From positions 50,060 through 114,059 of the forward strand of contig CAADRB010000113.1 in assembly GCA_900708905.1 (NCBI GenBank): a DNA stretch of 64,000 bases, read 5' to 3'. Within the stretch, counting starts at the first letter, position 1. The number at the start of each line of letters is the position of its first letter. The position numbers and the translations under genes were made by a program. A model generated the notes under the pieces. That model made no database searches, was not told the DNA's origin, and worked only from the letters and a program-made list of their open reading frames with translations. Of this stretch, positions 24,310 to 36,922 are shown in pieces. Source of the stretch: Hymenolepis diminuta (lineage: Eukaryota > Platyhelminthes > Cestoda > Cyclophyllidea > Hymenolepididae).

Positions 24310-26540
24310 TTCATAAAGATTGTTAACAAGTTAAGCATTATTAAATCTTTACATAATGGAGTTTGTAGTTGTATTTGTAAGATTCTAATTTACTTGTTCT
24401 ATTATATGTTGTGTTTTCCATCCTTTATTTGGGATAAATTAATAATTAAAATCACATAACTAGTAAGATGACTCCTATTAGTTTGACAAAACTTCGCTTA
24501 AACTGCAACTTCTTTATTTTGTTACTTAAAAAAGTTTTCGTATTAGTAAGTGAATAAGATTGTGAGCTTGCTCTGCATGTGACATTTAGTTTATTCTGAG
24601 CATGAGATTGGCAAGATTCGATCGATAACTCCTCAGGGTGTTTGTCTCTGCAATGACACAAAATCACATACCAAATCGCGTGATTTTTGTGGTACAAGTG
24701 CTATTTACTAAGTAGTGTTTAAAATTTATGCCGTATAAGTCCTTATTTATTTATTTACTTATCTTGTTAAATGATAATAACAATAAAAAACAAGTAAGCA
24801 TTTTTTAATTTGCGCCAAATTTGATTGCATTCAATCAGATTCAATCACAGGGAGTTCTGGTGGGGCATAATGTTTCCATATTTACGTATATTAATGTATT
24901 TTAGTTTTTCCCCATAACAATAGTAATTTTTACAAGTTACACTACACATGTAATGTTAAATAGATTCTCATTAGATTTCAAGTACGAAGATTTCAAATCG
25001 GAAGAGTTTTTCTGAATAAATCATAAAGGCTTTCTAATTTCGTAGGAATAGTCATATCATTTATCGATTATGCATCCCGATTATGATTATAAAGATAAGA
25101 ATTTGCAAATTGGCAGTAGTTTCCTAAGCATGCTGCCTTATACCTTTGCTGCTGCACATACCATACTTAATGGACTTGTTCGACTAAGAATTAATGATGC
25201 TAATATTCGCTCCTTCTCATGTTATTTTCCTTCCTTCACTGAATCTATTGTACAACATCACATATGGTATTATAATTTGGCAATTAGGCATCTGTTTTGA
25301 ACAGCGAAATGTGGAGGTGAAGCATAAAAAATCGACCCTGCAACTTTGTCGCATTTTTGATAAAAGCAAATTTTTCGTTTGATCATCTGGCGAATGTATT
25401 ATTATTAAAATATTAGTATGATATAGAATGCTAGCAACAATGATTCAATAATTGAAATTGCATTCGATTTTACAATTACCATCGCAAAAAATACGTCAAA
25501 CTGAACTTAAAATTTTGTCTCTTGAAATATACTTTGCCCTTAAAAGCAATTTTCTCTCTTTCTGTTGTTAAAAACAAAAATGCCTTCATGAAAGACATAT
25601 CTATAATGAATTATCGTGAAGTTAAAATATAAAGAGAACATATTTTTTACATGAAAATTTTAATTTATGGTTGGACAAATAAAGCTTATACAATCTGTAG
25701 CACAATTACTTTACTACTTACCTCGCAGTAAAGCTATATCTAAAAAAAATTTCTTCCTACACTACCGCTAAATTTTTATCGCTTTCGCAATTTATCAAAT
25801 TCAAATAACCATTAGCTGTCTCGAGCTATTGCATTTTGTATTGCATAAGAATTCAGTGAAATTCAATCTCAGTAACATCATTTGTATTTTTATTTATTTG
25901 TAATATAAAAAATGGAATTGTTCGCTTTTCTGCATTCGAATTTAAGTAGATCCACATTTGAGTAAATCTTTAAAGAAGTGATTGTGTTGAACTGAAACCT
26001 TCAGTTTGGAATTGAGGATTTCTTCAACTACATTCACTTTGAGTTAACATTTTATTCTATTGAAGTATATGAAGTATATATGTGATGATTTCCCTCCTTT
26101 CAACTTCACTCTACATTATTTTTAACAATTTTCAATGTATATATAAATATTTTCTGTAACATTACTCCATGATTTTAATCCCACAAGAATGTTATTAAAT
26201 TATATTTTTTGTTATAATATGTACTTGTAGTCCCTGCACACTCTGACTCATACTCGGTTTCTCTATGTTATTGCGCATCTACTGACTCATGCCTCTGACT
26301 TAATACCGAATCATATCACCGAACGAAGAAGGTGAAATCTGTCAATAATTTTATTTTGCTTCACTTCGTCTATTTCATAAAGGCGTAATTGTCCTCGCTC
26401 TGTATTGACGCCACTCTTTTTCTCTTCCGATTCTGTCTCTCTCCTCCCTCTAGTAATACAAAAACTTGGAGACGTATATTGTTCGGTTTTCACTTTAAAT
26501 TTCAGTCAAGATAGAAGTATAATCATGAATAATTATAAAT
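24310..26540. other. non-coding stretch
   Basis: No supportable gene. The open frames at 24452-24697 and 25070-25382 have no splice or start support and random composition. Confidence 0.45.
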
Positions 26541-26550
26541 TATGTTTTCT

Positions 26551-26752
26551 CGCCGGCATTAATATTTTATTTTATGTTTTTTTCCTGTTTTACCGAAAAC
26601 AACACCTATCCTTTAAATTGCGTACATGATCTATTATGGATAACTTCATATTGTGCAACGTTCTAGTAGAACTGTAAGAAGTTTCCACCATAACAACGAA
26701 AACTTGTGTTTTCTTTCTTCCGACTGAGATATCGGTTCGTAGGTTGTAAAAG
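26551..26752 (+). repeat. dispersed repeat shared with 54.9 kb, copy 1
   Basis: Two blocks match 54899-55095 in order: TTAATATTTTATTTTATGTTT (versus TTAACATTTTATTCTATGTTT) and CCATAACAACGAAAACTTGT, then TTCTTCCGACTGAGATATCGG (versus CTTCTGCTGGCTGAGATATCGG). Element class unknown. Confidence 0.55.
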
Positions 26753-27212
26753 TTTCCTAAAATTTTATTTTTATTTTAATAGTAGGTTTATTCAAAATAT
26801 GTAAAATCGTTGAATTAGCTAAGAACAGCGGAAATTTGAAAAATATTCCAAATTTCTGATCTGTACAATCGCATACAGAAGATGGAATTTGATAAATATT
26901 TATTTTTCTTATTAAAATTGTTTAAATTATCCCAGTTAGTCAGAACTCTTTGAATGCGAGTAGACATCATGAATGCTGAGATGTGAGTAATTTTAACTGG
27001 CTTATTATAATTGAATTCATGCTACATCAGTATAGAAAGAGAAAAATTTTCAAAACTTACTGGAATTCATCAAGTTGATTGATTTAATGTATGAAGACCT
27101 TTGATCAGATAGGTGAAAACAATGAAGATTAATTAAAATGTATTGATAAATCTCCTATTTATCAAATGAAAATGAGTAATTTTCGCACCATATTAGGTAC
27201 CAATTGTTATAA

Positions 27213-27380
27213 TCTGCTGCTCCCTGTAGGATACCGTAACCGACTCTTAGATTCCCTAAGACATTGCATTAGTTACAAGTATGATCCAACAACACCACAA
27301 TACAAAAACGACCCAAATCACTATACCAACATAAGACGCAAGTTTTCGTATCGATAGGTAGATTTATATTATGCACCATG
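27213..27380 (+). repeat. inverted repeat pair with 33.2 kb, left copy
   Basis: The plus strand here matches the minus strand of 33133-33308 over most of its length. Shared blocks are GTAGGATAC, CAACTCTTAGATTCC, AGTTACAA, ACAACA-CACA-ACAAAA, and near the right end a long near-identical block GATAGGTAGATTTATATTAT. A 63-codon open frame runs through it but I recognise no protein. Probably two oppositely oriented copies of one mobile element. Confidence 0.65.
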
Positions 27381-27389
27381 TAAATAAAT

Positions 27390-29570
27390 TCGTTCGAATA
27401 AAAAGGAATTAAAAGGTGTGAATTAAAATGTGAAAAATAAAGAATCTTACATATAGGATTTATTTTGGGAAAAATATTACTTTCTTATATGTGGCACCAA
27501 TCATCTGTTTGAATTGAAAACGCCAATACGCTTGAGGTGCATGTATGGCTGTCAGGTGCTCATGATTTATTTTCTCAGTCGTTTCAACTGCCTAAAGGTC
27601 CTAACAGTATGCTCAGTTTACTTAACACATACCTGCTCATGCACTGTTATTGCATTGAGCACATATATGTTAGTAGTGTTAGTCATTTGTTCTTACTTAC
27701 CAGCTGATCGATTCATCGAGCGAACAATGGACCTCAAGACGGTAAAATAAATTGTGTATATTAACTCCGATGAACAGTCTCGATATGGCATTCTTTCTTG
27801 CTCCTACTTCTTCACTTTCTCAAATGTCTAATAAAACTTTAGTTTACTACTCTGCCCGTAGATTTGGGAAAAATTGCCATTTATCTATACTGGCTTATGT
27901 AGGAACTTAATTTAGAATGGGAATGCAGAATCCCTCGTCAGACCTATTTATGAATAACCCGTTTAAGCATTCTCTATTTTTTCTTTCGTTCTCTCTAATG
28001 ATATTTCTATAAATTTAGTGATTTTGTCCTTACCTGCATCCATTTATCATCTTAAACGACTTATCACTTTTCTCTAGCCTAATTCATATCATTCTAAGTG
28101 TGACTATTTCCTCATCTTCTAAGCTGTTTATCCATTTATCTTTGTTATATTGCTCTTGAATATTTTGAGAAGTCCTTTTGTAATCTGTTAACCAACAGAC
28201 TCTACCTCTATTGTTTACTTCCACTCTGTTAAGAGAATCAAGTAACAGTCTGTCTATTTCTTATCTTGCTGTAATAACTTTTGTGATGATCAAAGGTAAT
28301 AACTTTTCAAGTGCTTTTTGCTGTACATTGGTGATATCAGTGCTCTAGCCCCTCTGACGATAAAATTCAGAATGTACTAGTTACTTACCAACTTGGACGT
28401 CCGATAAACTTTTGTTTGCACAAATTAAACTCTGAATCTTAAGAGTATGTTTCTGAGAACCAGTTTATAAAAATCGATATTTGTGCTACAATTATTTGAT
28501 TTATTTAAATTTTTAACTATAAGAAACGATAGCCGAACCGGATCTCTGTACAGTGGGGCAGGATTTTATTAATCCTTTATATGTATTTGACAAGAGGAAG
28601 CTCAGAATTTACATGATTCATTAATTTCCTATTCAATGATTAGAAATACGAACTATGAGACAAAAATGTCTTATAAGAAACAAATTTTATAAACTCCCCC
28701 TGATCTTGATTAGATCACTTATTCAATCCGGTATTTGAAAGATGCAATTTTAAAAAGTTCCCAGTAGTAGTCTAATTGTTCAAACATTACATCATCTCGC
28801 AGTTGGTGACTTAGTGTTAAGCAATAAAGACACTGAAAGTTCTACCGAGTTCCTGGCTATTTGTAGAGGTAATAAGCCATAAATGAATATGTTATCGAGT
28901 CCATTTGATTAAAATGATCGTTTATAATTCACATCTATGAAACAAGTTGAACAGGATACTGTATAGCTTATAATAACATCTTTGCAGAGGGAAAGCCGAA
29001 TGATATTTAAAGAATTTCTACTTTAAAAAACGATTTCTATAGACCTTAGGCAGCGAATATTATCTCTCTGTCACTATTTCATTTATTTATTTGAGCAGTT
29101 TTAAATAATTTCACTTTAATGCTGAAAATGACGTCACTCTCGTTTTCACAGCTACAAGACTGTAAATAATAGTAAATAAAATATAATTATAATTTACTTA
29201 CTTCAACCCTGATTTGAATAGCCTTTCGTTTATTATGTCGTATTTAATATTCTTGATACTAACTAAAACCTATCCTAGAAGAATGTACAAAAAATGTTTA
29301 ACGCTTTCGCTCCTTTTTCACTTTTGTGCTGAGGTATTAATTATTTAAACACTTTCCGAAAGTTGCACGTTTTTCTACAATCTTTTAAACAGTGCTAATT
29401 TTCTAGAAGAAATCATTTTTCCTAGCTACTAAAATTCATAATATAAATATCCTTATTAATTTAAAGTGCATTTTAAACTACTGAATCGATGGGCACTTGA
29501 TAAAAACTGTAAAAAGAATATTTGCTTATTGAAAAAGAGTGAGTAAATCACAACATATATTTATATTGTA
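27390..29570. other. non-coding stretch
   Basis: No supportable gene. A hydrophobic 78-codon frame at 27514-27750 lacks splice and promoter support. Confidence 0.45.
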
Positions 29571-29613
29571 CGAATAAATGAATAGATATTTTAGGAATTT
29601 TTCGGTTAATAGT

Positions 29614-29850
29614 TCAAGCAGCTGGAGGATTTACACGTTGAGCTTTCTTTCTTTGAGACATTTCCAAAAGAGTAATTTTCTTCCCTCCAGTTTGATTTGC
29701 ATTCACCTTTTGGTTGTGCCGTATTTTGCCCTCATATTCTTGGATGAATCGATGATGCGCCTCATGTTGGTCTTCTACTTGTAATGATCTGACTTCAGAT
29801 GAGTAAATGAACAAAAAAGCGATAAAAAACATGCACAGAACTTCATGCAT
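29614..29850 (-). CDS. small secreted peptide precursor, unknown family
   Basis: A 78-residue frame. I prefer the ATG at 29850 over the in-frame ATG at 29892 because it starts directly on a signal peptide (MHEVLCMFFIAFLFIY, ending about residue 22) and because a strong acceptor (TTTTCTATTTCAG, ending at 29871) lies between the two ATGs. The acceptor means the 5' UTR is joined from an upstream exon or from a trans-spliced leader. The mature part (about 56 residues) is hydrophilic, with a His/Glu/Gln-rich first half and a basic second half containing GGKK and RKK, which could be prohormone-type cleavage sites. There are no cysteines after the signal. A neuropeptide-like or other secreted role is a guess. 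Codon use is balanced and coding-like. Not related by sequence to the other two secreted genes. Confidence 0.5.
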   Translation of the reverse strand: MHEVLCMFFIAFLFIYSSEVRSLQVEDQHEAHHRFIQEYEGKIRHNQKVNANQTGGKKITLLEMSQRKKAQRVNPPAA

Positions 29851-29899
29851 TGCGTACGTTCTTTCTCTTACTGAAATAGAAAATTTATGCACCTCTCCA

Positions 29900-32800
29900 G
29901 GTAAATTCCTACCCTAGGTAAGTGAAGGTCATTTCTCTACTTGTACTTTGGACTTAATTAGCGAGTCCAAACAGAAGAAGCAAAATTTTAATCCAAAATA
30001 TTCGCTTTTTCTGAAATAATATGGAGAAGACACATAGACCGATCCCACTTGCGTCGGCATAACCAACAAGAATGACTGAATGGCTATTTTTAGAGGGAAA
30101 AGTTTAGTTAGTTAACTTAAAATAAGTTGTGACGAAATTTCATTGTCTGTGTCATATTTATCTTCTGACTCACGTTGCTTTTCTTGGACCCTTAAGCATA
30201 GTTCACTTTAAATGACGTGTCCTCTTAATTACCTGATGCTTACGTTGCCACTAACCTGGGACTGCCCAACCAATACAATGCTGTCATGTCATAGCTATCA
30301 AAATATTTTTGGACAGTAAAATCAGTAGGTAATTTGAATGATTTTGAAAATAAATAAGCGGACGCTCTTTGACCAACGAATATGTATTGATTAATTACAT
30401 TTGACACGTCATTGTTACAGGTCACCAATATTTCACCTCTGGTAGCTTCTTTTTTATTAAAACAGTCTTTAACTAATTTCATCTAATAACAATAATTACC
30501 TTTATTCAAAGATCTCATCTCGACTATGAATTGATCAATAGGATATATAGCTTTCAAAGTCTAGTACATTTATGGGGCAGTTATGATTACCTTTTCCACA
30601 TGTTAACATTCTTTTTATCTTCGACGTGTAATGCATTACTATTGAATGTTGCATTCATAAAAAACATTTCACTCTCCATTTTTCAGCAGTTTTGAATTTG
30701 GAATAGGAAATTGAAAATATACATCTGGCAGATTAAAATATGTGAAAAGTTGTTGCTCTGCCGATTTCTTTTTGACATACTTGTTGTATCTGATAAGATT
30801 TTTAATTTAACAGTACTCACCATAGCAATTGCAACAAATGACATTTCCTGTCCCTCTACATTCATGAAATTAAACAAATTTAAGAAAATATATACTTAAA
30901 TGCATTTATGGAGTGCAGTAATTCATGTCCATTCGGTGGTTTCCAAATGGTATTTACTTGCACTTATTAAATAATCCGCGCGTTTTTCTTTATAGGCATA
31001 GTATGCATTTTATTAATCCAACAGGTGGATACGTAGGTATATTGTTGATTTCTGTTGATTTCTTAAAAGGTTCTCAATGAGTTTTAATGTCACCGTTTCT
31101 GATGGCTTTCTTATTAAGGGCTTATTAACCACTTTAAAGTAACCACGTGGATCATTGCGCCTGAGGGACAGTCATTCCGTCGTTAGTGCAGGTATATCAC
31201 TTTCCCTTCTGTGAACATTCACATATAATTAGCAGCTTTATATTTCACTGTTTTTGTTACATTTTCTTTGAGGTGGGGATAAGCGCTTTTATAGATGAAA
31301 ATCAGCATTTTTGACTGTTTTAGCCACAATGGATCAGTTATATCAAAGATTTCCTTGGCCTCTAAACTATCGTGGAAAGGCTATAATAGGGAACTGGCTT
31401 TACAAAATCTCAGTAAGCCTTGTTTTTACTAACTTGAATGATATAATTAGAACTACCCACATTAACGGGGATGTCCGCGATATTAGACACGCCAGTCTTA
31501 GAGCCTGGAACGAGTAAATTCCTATTCCACGACCGCTTAACTACCAACCCTAAGTTATCCAGAGTTACAAGAATTTAACTGCAGTTTGGGCGTTTGTTGA
31601 CGATAGAATATTAAGAGGGTCCGCATAAACTGGGCTAGCCAATGTATCTAACATACTAAAAAGGACGGAACGCAAACATTCATGGGGTGTTTGTCTATTG
31701 GAGAGGTCACCGTCAATTAGATTGGATAGACCAGCAATAACATGAAAACAATTTATTTAGATACAAGTGATCTAAATTTATGAAATATTCCCTGATTTGT
31801 GGTCCCTAAAGGTCATACGAGCATGTTCTCCTTTCAGATGGAGATTGCAAAGCTAAAGTGTGGAGGCTAGAAAATTAATGGTTGGAGTTAGCAATTGTTT
31901 ATTAATATTTTTAGATCTGTTGTTTATGAACACTAGGTAGACATGGTGTGGTGTTTCATAGAACAAGACGCTTGACTATGAAACATTAGGAGCATGCAGT
32001 TGCATAGGGTAGTTCCTTTACAGCATGTTTCAAATGTGCGATGGTAAACACAATCCACATGTATCTGATCTCTGTTGTGATCATTATTTGCATGAACCTG
32101 TGGGCGAAGAACACGTGCTCATTTGACACTTCTATATGGATATAAGTTGGAAAGACCAAACTCAATAATTAATTTGCAGAAGTAGATATATAAACACGAG
32201 TTTTCCTTTCAGAATGCTTAAAAAATTGAGCTCTCATCATGTATTAATTGACATAATAGTGATGTGTAGGTCTGTACCATTTTCAGAATCTATGTAACCA
32301 AAAATGCTTGTAAAAATATGTAATACTCTCTTAAAAGCGACTAAAAATTGATTTTATAATGTGATGGGTGCCTTCCATTGCTAATTGAGATGTTTGCAAT
32401 ATTAATTTATTAAGTAGTAATGCGGTGTAACATAAAAACATATCTGAGACGCTTATTTGCCAACCCCAAGTTATACCCTACTTAGATGTTGGAAGTGAGA
32501 CTAAATAAGCCCATTTTAAAAACAATAGCGGAAATTTATTTTGAGAGACAGAAAGTCGATCCAGATTAAATCCCCTAAAATTAACGGTAAAAGTAGAGTG
32601 TTTATCTTTTATCCTTTCGATATGCAAGATCTTCTCTAAATTACTAGGTCAAATCTTTTTGTGATGTCATTTATCAGAATAGGGGTCAGGACTAAGCTTC
32701 CACTGGCATTGTTAATATTCTTGTCTGTAAGACTAATGGTCTTCAGCATCTCAAACAACTCACATGAGAAATGAGATTTTTTGAAAAAATAAATGACTCT

Positions 32801-33130
32801 CTGACCATTCGATTCGTGTTTCGTGTCTAAAAGTGAATCTTATATTCCTCAGTAGTTACTTCTTCTCTGCCTACCTAAATCCCGATTTAGGTAGTACTCA
32901 TACAAAAATAGAGCAGGATGAGCAAGTTCTCGCATAAATTACCATCATTTTCAAAGAGCGTATAAAATATTTTATATTCGTTGATAGCGCATGATTTAAC
33001 GATCTGTCGTGTTACATAGGAAAATAATCATTCTCCACACAATAATACTTATATGTAAAACTCTTTATCTTCCACATTCTAATTCATGCTTTTTTAACTC
33101 CTTTTTATTCGGATAAACTTGTTTACGTTA
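29900..33130. other. non-coding stretch
   Basis: No exon with coding character plus splice support. Open frames at 30240-30482 and 31311-31517 look incidental. Confidence 0.45.
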
Positions 33131-33132
33131 CT

Positions 33133-33308
33133 ATTGTAAATGGCGCATAATATAAATCTACCTATCGAAACGAAAACATGCCTCCTATTTTGCTATGGTG
33201 GTTTGGGTAATTTTGTGCTGTGATGTTGTCGGGTTGAATTTGTAACTTGCGCAATTTCTTAAGGAATCTAAGAGTTGGCTAGAGTATCCTACTGAGAGGA
33301 GCAGAAGA
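33133..33308 (-). repeat. inverted repeat pair with 27.2 kb, right copy
   Basis: Minus-strand copy of the element at 27213-27380; the outer end (ATAATATAAATCTACCTATCG on the plus strand) is the best-conserved block. About 6 kb separates the two copies. Confidence 0.65.
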
Positions 33309-33319
33309 GAAATGATGTG

Positions 33320-34920
33320 ACCTTTTTTAGTATATTAACACTAATGATAAATTTGCTTGCTAAAACTAATAGTAAAAGGAGTTGAACCGTTTTCATGGTC
33401 CACACGTATATACCGTGATTTTCATTCAGTGATCTTTCATTAATTTCTTCCTAAAGCACTTATGAGACTTATTTTTATTTTGAAATTGATACAAAAATCA
33501 AACCTATGTACTACATGGGCAACACTCAATCGAATAATGAACTTTTTATAAATTTCATCAGATGATTCAAGCATCAGTTTATGATCATACTAAAATCTAC
33601 TGTCATACTTCATTCATACTGTTCGTTAATTCATAGAATGAGAAAACCTTTATTTATCGGAGCATGCTCTTTACAATTCGTAAGCTGGTCTCGGATAAGA
33701 CGGAAGATGTACTGTAAAGAAGTCACTTTGAGTTTGAGTGACAGTGTCTATAAAATTAATTACGTTCGTAAGTACAGAGGCTGTGTTGAACGGTCTGTGA
33801 CAATCAACATAGAAGATAAAATTATCGTCATTGTTTACTTACGCTAAGAATAAAATTTACAAGGCCTTACATAATATATGTAAGACAACATTTCATGTGA
33901 ATGTGATACGTTAAAACTTTTCCGAAGGAACGTTCTGAATTGCATAAGCAAAAAATATTTAAACAAGTAAAATAACTCGTTAAATAGGTCATCACTCGAA
34001 CAAAAAATTTATTAAATAAGTATGTACTTTCTTTTACTGTATAAAAAAATAATTGACCAGATTTTAAAAAATTCAAGTAAAATTATGAGGTTTTGCCTTT
34101 AATAGATGGAAGCATTTGGTCGGAATTTATCAAGTAAAAAATTTCTCGATGGTTTTATTTTGTTTTAATTAATTAGATGGCTATTTCAGCACACGCAATA
34201 TATTATAAGCCTATTATATTAAATAGAAAATTAATTAACAAATAAAAAATTCTATGATATTAAGCAAAAATGGCGTTTTAATAAAATTTTAACTCTTGAA
34301 AGAAGTTAAATTTCATCATATAACTAGAAAAACTTGTCTTATAAAACGAAAGAAATATATTTGTTTATATAATTCTCCGTTGTCATAAATTCGGAGCGCT
34401 TCGCTTCACCTTTGCATAGTGTGCTATTGTGAATGGGGATAAATGTCTAGGGTAGTTTGTTTGTTATATATTAACGTTTAAATGTGCCAGGTTGCGGTTT
34501 CATATTTTGAATTCCGTTATAGATTTGTTCTATATGTTCTGTGTTTTTGAATAAACAGCGCAAATAATTTGCATAGCCTTTTTGATTAATATTTTGCACT
34601 TAATATTAAATTGTTTCAGACGTAAAGCTTTATTTACTATCCTGTACTTTCTTTTCGTCAAGAATTTTTTCAATGCTCCTCATTTTCAAATACTTGTAAT
34701 TAATTCACTTATGGAGATTCTTAATCTATCCTTTTTATGCTTATGATTCATTGCCATTACGTCTTATATAATGAGTTACCAGTATTTGGTTAGAAATAAT
34801 TTTTATGCCTTAGTTTCTCATTTGTATCAACCGAAGTAGGAAAAATTACACTATTTTAGTCTACTTACTTTTGCCAAGTTTTATGGTTTCTTTATGTATG
34901 TCTAAAATACTTGACTTATA
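33320..34920. other. non-coding stretch 5' of the neuroguidin exons
   Basis: I searched here for exons encoding the N-terminal Sas10/C1D domain expected for neuroguidin and did not recognise any. The 88-codon frame at 33581-33847 does not match that domain. Confidence 0.4.
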
Positions 34921-34937
34921 TCTCTAGATTTCCAACC

Positions 34938-36218
34938 ATGGATCAAGATAAACCAATATTGGAGAACCTTGTGGTAATTTCATTTTCCATCTCACTGGTT
35001 TGAAAATTTAGAGTATATATGAAAAACCTCCCTCAAATTCAACACCAACTCCAAGTAAAAAAGGAGAAGGAAGGAAGGAAGAAGTAATCTACCGTCCTCC
35101 ACACCTGAATCCTGTCTTTTACGGTTTGTCTCTTTTCCATCAGTTTAGCTTGTGCGTTGTTTAATTAACTTTGTGATTACATTAAATCTTCATCTTGTAA
35201 TATCGTCAATTTATCTATTGTAACGCTTAAAGTAGCATTGATCCCGTCAATAGGAATACTTTAATAAATCGACCTAGTTAGGTTTATAGGTATTCTCTTC
35301 TTATTTCCAAGTTAGAAGACCAGGAGTTGAGTTACATCACGTGTGTTTTGGACGAGAGCAAAAAATTTAGGGAAAGAACGAAATAGGAAGAAGGATTTTA
35401 AATTAAAGTATTGGAAAACAGGAGTCAGAGCGGCTAGACTTTTGTGTTCGATGGGATGCTACTTATCTTTGATATGTAATGATTTTCAGTTATGTTTTAT
35501 TAATCTCAAACTAATAATTTTCATATAATATAGTACTACTCAATCTCATGTTCAGCTCCCAAATGTCTGTAATTCTGTCCTTAGCTTTTGACAATCATTT
35601 TTAATTTCTCTTCTACGATTTATATCTTTGACTACCTTTCTTAGGGGATAACTCTGCTCCGCAGAAGAAGATTTCGCGGGAAAGGCGGAGGGCAATGAAA
35701 CGTTTACTTGAAGATCCGGACATTATGGAGGAAGAAGATTTGCCAACAGAGATTTACGTAGGCTGCTTTCCTTTTAATGTTTATATCTTTTTGCATTTAG
35801 TATGGAGCTGCTCATACAACAGCCAAATATCTCGAGAAAATGCGTGAAAGAGAAAAGTACGAGGAGGAGAATTTCACCCGCTTGCCTCAGACTAAGCGCG
35901 ACAAACTAATACAGAAACAGCTTGAACGTGGTGAGGTGCCATTTGGTCGCATAAGGAAGGACTATATCAAAAAGGTTCTTGAAAGTGTATGTCTTATCTC
36001 TTCCTTTTGATCTTGTCTACTTATAAATTGTAAGTGGCACTAATTGTTTCTTTTTTGTAGTCAGATGACGAGGAAGAGTTGGCGTTTATTAAAATGACGG
36101 TAAGATAACTTTTTTCTGAAATTTTATTTACTGTTGTTAATTTTAGAGTGGTAAGAAAAAGAAGTTTAGGAAGTTTAAGCACAAGAAAGACAGGAAGAAA
36201 TTCAAAAAGAGACGATAA
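34938..36218 (+). CDS. ngdn: neuroguidin homologue, 3' six exons
   Basis: Exons 34938-34973, 35012-35123, 35645-35757, 35801-35986, 36061-36099 and 36147-36218 join in phase (558 nt, 185 residues) with GT..AG introns of 38, 521, 43, 74 and 47 nt. The product carries the neuroguidin/Lcp5 signature YRPPHLNPVFYGD (known family form Y-PPHL-PV-YD), then a basic Arg-rich linker, then YEEENFTRLPQTKRDK (family form YEE---RL--SKREK), an acidic DDEEE patch and a Lys/Arg-rich tail ending FKKRR. In the family, yeast Lcp5 and human NGDN act in the nucleolus in small-subunit (SSU processome) ribosome assembly; vertebrate NGDN is also reported as an eIF4E partner. The usual length is about 300 residues, so the N-terminal Sas10/Utp3/C1D domain is missing. 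The first ATG follows an acceptor (ATCTCTAG, ending 34927), so exon 1 here is probably internal, starting at 34928, and earlier exons lie upstream. Confidence 0.85.
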
Positions 36219-36418
36219 TTTTGCGAATTCTCATATTTTTATTGTATATATTGTATGCGTAAATATCTACCACAATTGTTAAAATTTCTCAATTTATTTC
36301 ATTATTTCTGGAAGTGGGAATAATCGTGCATTTGAAGAAATTGTTTATTGCTTACTCTGTAAAAATATTCCTTTCGGTTATATTGTGCGGTATTATAGCT
36401 ATTGGTCAGATTTTTATA

Positions 36419-36424
36419 AATAAA
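36419..36424 (+). promoter_or_regulatory. poly(A) signal of neuroguidin gene
   Basis: AATAAA about 200 bases after the TAA, in a T-rich context. It is the first canonical signal downstream of the stop. Confidence 0.55.
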
Positions 36425-36439
36425 TTTCGTTACATTGTT

Positions 36440-36922
36440 GCAATAGAAGTCTCGGTTTGTGGTTTAACATGCGGTATATGTTTGTTTGTTTAGATTCGGT
36501 GTTTTTTACTGCAATATCTGTCAAGCAGTATTTCTGCTTATTAATTCCAACTATCCACTTTTAGTGTCGAGTTTGAATATGCTCTCTTGTGATTTGTGGG
36601 GGCAATTTACGGCGTGTTCTCTAAAGAGTGGATTGTTTGTGATAATTTCAACACTATACACACACTAGGGCATTGTTGTACCTTCTAGGCATGCTTCTTG
36701 GAGTATATACTACTTATATTATTTGTGGGTTTAGAGTTAGATTTTCAAGATAGGCGCATGATATGTTATAAACTCGTAATAGCTTATGAAGTAAATGAGC
36801 TGTGCCACCAGAGATTATTATTGGAGGCCAATCCAAAAATGTGTTGGGGAAGTTGTTCTGGTGTCATGATCAAGGGATTTTTCTTCCTAAGACCATGTTC
36901 TGTTTAATGACGCGCTGTCGTC
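36440..36922. other. spacer between neuroguidin and tRNA-Sec
   Basis: No gene seen. It should contain the upstream elements of the tRNA-Sec promoter, since this tRNA class normally uses external upstream elements, but I could not identify a certain proximal element or TATA box. Confidence 0.4.
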
